DNA from: PALSA-1353 sp036267155
GTDB lineage: Bacteria > Planctomycetota > Phycisphaerae > Tepidisphaerales > Tepidisphaeraceae
Assembly (NCBI GenBank): GCA_036267155.1
Contig: DATAWP010000034.1
Location: 1-64,000 of the forward strand
Length of the DNA: 64,000 nucleotides
Reading direction: 5' to 3'
Shown here: positions 59,913-64,000 of the stretch, piece by piece
Layout: each line of letters opens with the position of its first letter
How positions within the stretch are numbered: the first letter of the stretch is position 1
Notes under the pieces: generated by a model
What the model saw: the letters and a program-made list of their open reading frames with translations, nothing else
Databases searched by the model: none
Told to the model about the DNA's origin: nothing
Translations under genes and position numbers: made by a program

Positions 59913-61288
59913 CACAATCCGTACTCCCGAATTTTTCGGTACAGCGTCCGCTCGCCGATGCGCAGGATCTTGGCAGCCTGCTCGCGGTTGCCGTCCACCA
60001 TTTTCAGCGTGTTTCGGATCAGTTCCTTTTCTGCCTGTTCGATGCTGATGCCGACCAGGTTGTCCATGCCGCCGAGATGCTCGGCGGCCGCGCCGGCGGG
60101 CTGGATTTCCGGAGGCAACGTTTCGGGGCCGAGGATTTTTCCCGACGACAGAATCACCATGTTTTCGACCGCGGTCCGAAGTTGCCGCACATTGCCCGGC
60201 CAACTGTACGACATCAAGAGCTGCTGGGCGGCCGGCGCGACGCCTTCCAATTCCTTATGATATTTCTCCGCGAATTCCTGCACGAAGTAATGAATCAGAA
60301 GCGGGATATCTTCCCGGCGCTCCCGCAACGGCGGGAGGCTCAGCGTGACGCCTTTGATCCGGAAAAATAAATCCTCGCGGAACTGCTTTTCCGCCACCAT
60401 TTCGTCCAGCTTGCGGTTGGTCGCGCTGATGAGACGGACATCGACGGAGATCGGCTCGTTGCTCCCGAGGCGCACCACCTCCCCGTTTTCCAGGACGCGC
60501 AGCAGCTTCGCCTGCATGGCATTGGGCATGTCGCCGATCTCATCCATGAACAGCGTTCCGCCGTCGGCATGCTCGAATCGGCCTTCACGCTCCGATTGAG
60601 CGCCGGTGAACGCGCCTTTGACGTGGCCGAACAATTCATCTTCCAGGATGCTCTCACTGAGCCCGGCGCAGTTGAGGGTCACGAGCCGATTTTTGCGCCG
60701 CCGGCTGTTGTAATGAATCGCGCGTGCGACCACTTCCTTGCCGGTTCCGCTTTCGCCCATGATCAGGACCGGAATATCGCTGGACGCCACCTGCCGTCCC
60801 ATCGCCACCACGCGCTGCATGGCCGCATTCTTTCCGATCAGCCCTTCAAATCCGCTCTGCTCGGCCAGTTCATCGCGAAGGACCTGGTTTTGTTTCTGCA
60901 ACGCCGCCCGCTCGGCCGCGCGATTCACCTGCGCCCGGAAATAATTCAAATCCAGCGGCTTTTCGATGAACCCGTACGCCCCTTCGTTCATCGCCTGCAC
61001 GGCAAGCGGAATGTCCCCATGCGCCGAAACCAGAATCACCTGCGGCGGCGGAGTCAGCGTCTTAGCCCTTTTCAGCACCTCCAGCCCGTCGCGCTTTCCC
61101 TCCATGACCAGGTCGGTGACGATGATGTCATAGCTCTTTTGACGCAGGCGATCTTCGGCCTCGGCAAGGTTGTACACCACATCGCACCGGTGCCCCTGCC
61201 GCTGAAGCGCTTCGCACATCACCTGGGCATGATCCTGCTCGTCATCGACGACCAGAACGCTGGATTTGGGAATTTGATCTTCCGACAT
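59912..61288 (-). CDS. NtrC-family sigma54-dependent response regulator
   Basis: 458 residues. Receiver (about 8-122; VLVVDDEQDHA, phospho-Asp in IIVTDLVMEG, Lys in FIEKPL), AAA+ domain (about 150-380) with GESGTGKEVVARAIH, the sigma54-contact loop GAFTGAQ, DGGTLFMDEIGD and R-finger region, then a Fis-type helix-turn-helix (NREQAAKILRIGERTLYRKI). It activates sigma54 promoters after phosphorylation. The cognate kinase gene lies 14 nt upstream. Targets are not visible here. Confidence 0.93.
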   Translation of the reverse strand: MSEDQIPKSSVLVVDDEQDHAQVMCEALQRQGHRCDVVYNLAEAEDRLRQKSYDIIVTDLVMEGKRDGLEVLKRAKTLTPPPQVILVSAHGDIPLAVQAMNEGAYGFIEKPLDLNYFRAQVNRAAERAALQKQNQVLRDELAEQSGFEGLIGKNAAMQRVVAMGRQVASSDIPVLIMGESGTGKEVVARAIHYNSRRRKNRLVTLNCAGLSESILEDELFGHVKGAFTGAQSEREGRFEHADGGTLFMDEIGDMPNAMQAKLLRVLENGEVVRLGSNEPISVDVRLISATNRKLDEMVAEKQFREDLFFRIKGVTLSLPPLRERREDIPLLIHYFVQEFAEKYHKELEGVAPAAQQLLMSYSWPGNVRQLRTAVENMVILSSGKILGPETLPPEIQPAGAAAEHLGGMDNLVGISIEQAEKELIRNTLKMVDGNREQAAKILRIGERTLYRKIREYGL

Positions 61289-61302
61289 ACGCGCCCGGCA
61301 TC

Positions 61303-62145
61303 TTACTCGCAGGGAAGCCGAACCGTGAAATCGGATCCTTTGCCCGGCTCGCTCTTGACCGCGAGTTGGCCGCCGTGTTCCTGGATGATGCGCTGCGCCA
61401 TCGCCAGGCCCAGACCGGTCCCGCCTTTTTTGGTCGAGTAATACGCGTGGAAAATCTTGTCCAGATCATCCGCCGGGATTCCCTTGCCGGTGTCGATCAC
61501 ATCCACGACCGCCTCATTCCCCGCGACGGCGGCAGAGAGGATCAATTCCCCGCCTCCGGGCATGGCCTGAAGCGCGTTGATCATGAGATTCAAAATGGTC
61601 TGCTTGAACAGCCGGGGGTCGACGTTCACCAGCAGCGGCCCGGCCGGCGGCTTGAAACGCATCTGAACGTGATGCAATTGCGCCTGCGGCGCGAAGAAAT
61701 CGACAAGCTCTTCGAGCAGAACATTCAGATCCGCCTTCTCACGCCGCAGCTCAATCTTGCCGGCAAAGCGCAGAAAATCGTCCAGGATGTCCCGCAATCG
61801 GGACGCCTCACGGCTGACCGTATTCAGCCGGGCGGTCAATCGGCTGTAAGCGGGATCAGCCGGATCGAGGTCTTCCTGAAGAAGTTGAAGATTGAGAAGG
61901 ACCGTGGAGAGCGGATTTTTGATCTCGTGGGCGAGGCCGCCGGTGAGCGTACCCAGCTCAGCGAGGCGTTGGACGACCCGCAGCCGCGCCCGGCGGCGGC
62001 GCGAAGCGGCACGAACCCGCGCCAAGGTTCTGCGCATTCGCCGACGAACTTGCCGGAGACGCGACAGAATCACCCCGGCCAGCCCCGCCGCGACGAGCAG
62101 ACTGCCCAGCAAGCCGACGAGAAGGCCTGGCAAGAAATGATTCAT
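61303..62145 (-). CDS. membrane-anchored sensor histidine kinase (NtrB-like)
   Basis: 280 residues. One N-terminal helix (LPGLLVGLLGSLLVAAGLAGVIL), a very basic juxtamembrane segment, HisKA with the phospho-His in GLAHEIKNPLSTVL, and an HATPase: N box NLMINALQA, G1 DTGKGIPADD, G2 GTGLGLA. No periplasmic sensor or PAS domain is present, so the input must come through the helix or a partner. It is the partner of the NtrC-type regulator downstream. Confidence 0.9.
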   Translation of the reverse strand: MNHFLPGLLVGLLGSLLVAAGLAGVILSRLRQVRRRMRRTLARVRAASRRRRARLRVVQRLAELGTLTGGLAHEIKNPLSTVLLNLQLLQEDLDPADPAYSRLTARLNTVSREASRLRDILDDFLRFAGKIELRREKADLNVLLEELVDFFAPQAQLHHVQMRFKPPAGPLLVNVDPRLFKQTILNLMINALQAMPGGGELILSAAVAGNEAVVDVIDTGKGIPADDLDKIFHAYYSTKKGGTGLGLAMAQRIIQEHGGQLAVKSEPGKGSDFTVRLPCE

Positions 62146-62184
62146 GAGCCGAGGCGCCTACTGTAACGCCCCCAGGCCCAAATT

Positions 62185-62403
62185 TTAAACTTTCACTCGC
62201 TCGCCGACTCTTTTGACGGCCTGGGCGGACAAGCCCTTGGCGCCGGTAATCTGGTCGTATTCGACCTTTTCACCGTCTTTCAAGGAGCGAAAGCCATCGC
62301 CCTCAATGCTGCTGAAATGAACGAAAACGTCCATTCCATCCGGGTTCAAAAGGAACCCGAAGCCCTTCTTCGAATCAAACCATTTGACGGTTCCAATAGC
62401 CAT
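62185..62403 (-). CDS. cold shock protein (CspA family)
   Basis: 72 residues from the ATG at 62403. OB fold with both RNA-binding motifs: KGFGFL (RNP1) and DVFVHFS (RNP2); opening TVKWFDSKKGFGFLLNPDG. GGAGG precedes the start; a longer open frame to 62439 is unlikely. It is an RNA chaperone. It lies 40 nt upstream of and in the same direction as the kinase gene, which may be accidental. Confidence 0.92.
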   Translation of the reverse strand: MAIGTVKWFDSKKGFGFLLNPDGMDVFVHFSSIEGDGFRSLKDGEKVEYDQITGAKGLSAQAVKRVGERVKV

Positions 62404-62776
62404 AACCGTCCTCCCACACAAAAACGGCGAAATTGCCAAGAGCTTAAGATGTGTGCCCTGAACCTCGCCGGAGACAAAAGAAATGAAATAGCGGCAGCGA
62501 CAGGATCACGTGCCGGACGCCCCGCATACGTGTAATTGCCAAAAATATGACGACTCGACATGCTGACACAACCGGTTTACGAAGTGAGCGGCTGACGCTG
62601 GTCAGCATAAGCCGCAAGCCGCAGAAATGCAATATTTTTCTGAGTTCTTTTGCCTTATTTTACTCAATTTGCATGGCCCAATGTCTCGCTTGCGCAACAG
62701 GGCCAAGATTCTTGCCGTTCCTCGATTCTTGACCAACTTTGTATAGTTCACTTTTGGCCGTGGAGGAGCGTAACAA
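62404..62776. other. intergenic region, 373 nt, between divergent csp and receiver genes
   Basis: No coding frame is convincing here. It must hold the csp promoter and leader (the RNA upstream of cold shock genes is often long and structured) and the promoter of the receiver gene. A TATAGT at 62742-62747 is a candidate -10 box for the latter, followed by GGAGG at 62762. It is more AT-rich than the genes around it. Confidence 0.4.
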
Positions 62777-63178
62777 ATGTGTGGACAAGAACGAACGGCT
62801 CTGCGGGTGCTTGTGGTGGACGACAACCAATTCGTCACCCAATCGTTGTTTAGCCTGCTTCGATCCGAAGGGTTTGACCCGATCGTCTTCCAATCTGCGC
62901 AGCCTGCCCTGGAGTTCATCCGCGGTAATTGCCCGGATATCGCGCTGATCGATCTTCACCTGCCCGACCTCTCCGGCCTGGAACTCTCCCGCGAGCTTCG
63001 GCAGACCCACGGCGATGGATTACCCATTATCATCTTCAGCGGCGACTCGTCCCTGGAAACGCTCAAGGCCCTGTCCGGCGTCGGAGCCACTTTTTTCATG
63101 GCCAAGCCGGTAAACGCCCCCCATCTAATGGAATGCATCAAGCAATGGACCGGCCCCGCTAAGGTCCCACCGACTTGA
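62777..63178 (+). CDS. stand-alone receiver-domain protein
   Basis: 133 residues, one CheY-like domain: VLVVDDNQFV (acidic pair), phospho-Asp in IALIDLHLPDLSG, the switch Ser in IIFSGDSS and Lys in FFMAKPV. No output domain. It should pass phosphate or bind a partner as CheY or Spo0F do. A GGAGG ribosome binding site lies 10 nt before the ATG. The 3' end overlaps the convergent carbonic anhydrase-like gene by 20 nt. Confidence 0.88.
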   Translation: MCGQERTALRVLVVDDNQFVTQSLFSLLRSEGFDPIVFQSAQPALEFIRGNCPDIALIDLHLPDLSGLELSRELRQTHGDGLPIIIFSGDSSLETLKALSGVGATFFMAKPVNAPHLMECIKQWTGPAKVPPT

Positions 63179-63671
63179 ACTTCCCCGCCACATACTCTTT
63201 GGCCAGCTCAAGATAATGAGCCGTGAGCCATCGCATGTATTGCAACTCCTCTTCCTTGACCGCCCGAACCACCTTCCCCGGCACCCCCATCACCGCCATC
63301 CGATCCGGCACAACAAGATCCGGCGGCACCACCGCCCCCGCCGCGATCAAACATTCCCGCCCAACAACCGACCGGCTCAGCAACGTCGCTCCCATTCCAA
63401 TGAGCGATCCCCGCCCCACCTGCCTGCCATGAACAATCGCCGAGTGCCCGATCGTGACATCATCCTCAATGACATTGGCAACTCCGCTGTCGCAATGAAT
63501 GACGGCGTTATCCTGAACATTAACGCGTTGCCCGATCGCCACCGGCGCCACGTCGCCGCGAATAACGGCCCCGAACCAGATGCTGCTGTCAGCCCCGATG
63601 GAGACAGCGCCAACAATGGTGCAGTTTTCCGGCCGAAAGAAACCGGGCTCAACGCGAATGAAACGGACCAT
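63159..63671 (-). CDS. gamma-type carbonic anhydrase-like hexapeptide protein
   Basis: 170 residues, left-handed beta-helix. The zinc-binding His set is recognisable: AVIHCDSG and IGHSAIVHG; IWFGAVIRGDV and RVNVQDN are typical of the CaiE/PaaY/YrdA group. Members bind metals, and only some have carbonic anhydrase activity. The start is preceded by TAACTT with 6-nt spacing, suggesting a leaderless message. Confidence 0.88.
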   Translation of the reverse strand: MVRFIRVEPGFFRPENCTIVGAVSIGADSSIWFGAVIRGDVAPVAIGQRVNVQDNAVIHCDSGVANVIEDDVTIGHSAIVHGRQVGRGSLIGMGATLLSRSVVGRECLIAAGAVVPPDLVVPDRMAVMGVPGKVVRAVKEEELQYMRWLTAHYLELAKEYVAGKFKSVGP

Positions 63672-63677
63672 GTGGGC

Positions 63678-63683
63678 AAGTTA
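63678..63683 (-). promoter_or_regulatory. -10 box (TAACTT), leaderless spacing
   Basis: On the minus strand TAACTT ends exactly 6 nt before the ATG of the hexapeptide protein at 63671. Confidence 0.4.
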
Positions 63684-63744
63684 CTCGATTTTGCAGTTCT
63701 GTGCAGCCGGCCGAACATCACCATAGGATGCGGGCACAAATCGT

Positions 63745-64000
63745 TCATCCCGACACCGTTATATGATATTCCCGCGAGACGCCGGGGCTGTGGGCGTCAT
63801 AATCGCGCACTTTCACGGTGCATCGATAGTCGCCGGCCCGGGTTGCCGCTCCGGTGATTCGGCCGGTGAAACGATCGAGGTGCAGTCCACGCGGCAGGCT
63901 GCCGGTATCGACCTGCCAGTCGTACACGGGAATTCCGCCTTGAGCCGAAAAGGTCGCATCGTAAGCGCGCCGCAGCGGCGCAATCGGCAGGCTGTCGGTC
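63745..64000 (-). CDS. C-terminal end of a putative-Ig (He_PIG) repeat protein, partial
   Basis: The minus-strand frame is open from the window edge to the stop at 63745, about 84 residues. It holds one complete-looking He_PIG domain: DSLPIAPLRRAYDATFSAQG, GIPVYDWQVDTGSLPRGLHL, FTGRITGAATRAGDYRCTV, VRDYD. Such domains form stacks in secreted or surface proteins. The gene continues beyond the window, so full size and other domains are unknown. An internal Met near 63927 is not the real start. Confidence 0.75.
   Translation of the reverse strand, partial: TDSLPIAPLRRAYDATFSAQGGIPVYDWQVDTGSLPRGLHLDRFTGRITGAATRAGDYRCTVKVRDYDAHSPGVSREYHITVSG

Overview
The window looks like a chromosomal segment of a planctomycete, most likely of the Phycisphaerae group. 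Three kinds of evidence point there: two proteins with PEP-CTERM tails (a pectinesterase and an NHL-repeat protein), a short SecA homologue next to M50/HlyD fusion proteins, and AT-rich dispersed repeats that encode NPNDE-like or FGFRISDF-like tails. GC content is high, coding density is about 90 percent, and both strands are used in short operons. I saw no rRNA gene, tRNA gene or CRISPR array.

Layout. 0-1.1 kb: scar of insertion sequences (start of an IS3-type orfA, a decayed IS1-type transposase tail), then a SinR/Cas2-like small protein with a membrane partner. 1.1-6.9 kb: nfu-tadA, a roughly 370 bp foldback repeat, a DUF1259 lipoprotein, a TPR membrane glycosyltransferase-like protein, purU, a WaaP-like kinase and a frameshifted HNH nuclease. 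6.9-12.8 kb: STAS protein, purM, pectinesterase, a TIM-barrel isomerase, a yefM-yoeB module whose toxin carries a stop codon, and lysA. 12.8-24.4 kb (all minus strand): the most striking block, read as hlyD, GAF-hlyD, PqqD-M50-hlyD and a short secA, followed by four tandem paralogous GT4 glycosyltransferases. 24.6-29.5 kb: minimal metalloprotease, sppA, zinc-ribbon/vWA-like protein, amidase-like protein, Ser/Thr kinase, and a RAYT transposase flanked by REP hairpins. 29.5-36.4 kb: argG, a broken DUF6883 gene with DUF4926, rarA, 5-FTHF cyclo-ligase, LysM-YkuD transpeptidase, alditol oxidase, and an AbrB antitoxin with a deleted PIN toxin. 36.5-47.7 kb: lipoprotein, PAP2, GT2, TIM-barrel isomerase, acyltransferase, SDR, hemC, comEC, glmS. 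47.9-57.6 kb: PAS-GAF-REC protein, HIT, citrate synthase, anmK-murQ, clpS with aat, radical SAM protein, DUF6998, NHL PEP-CTERM protein. 57.9-64 kb: two-component pair, ispF-cysS, cold shock protein, response regulator, gamma carbonic anhydrase, and the end of an Ig-like surface protein.

Functional themes. Cell-wall recycling and remodelling (anmK, murQ, glmS, YkuD, amidase-like, PAP2), one-carbon and purine metabolism (purU, purM, 5-FCL), and N-degron proteolysis (clpS, aat) are ordinary housekeeping. The accessory layer consists of the SecA/M50/HlyD/glycosyltransferase block and several decayed selfish or toxin modules. Two toxin-antitoxin loci keep an apparently intact antitoxin next to a dead toxin.

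Regulation. Many starts lie exactly 6 nt after a TAnnnT box, which predicts leaderless transcripts. Others have GGAGG-type ribosome binding sites. All assignments are from reading the sequence; no database search was run.
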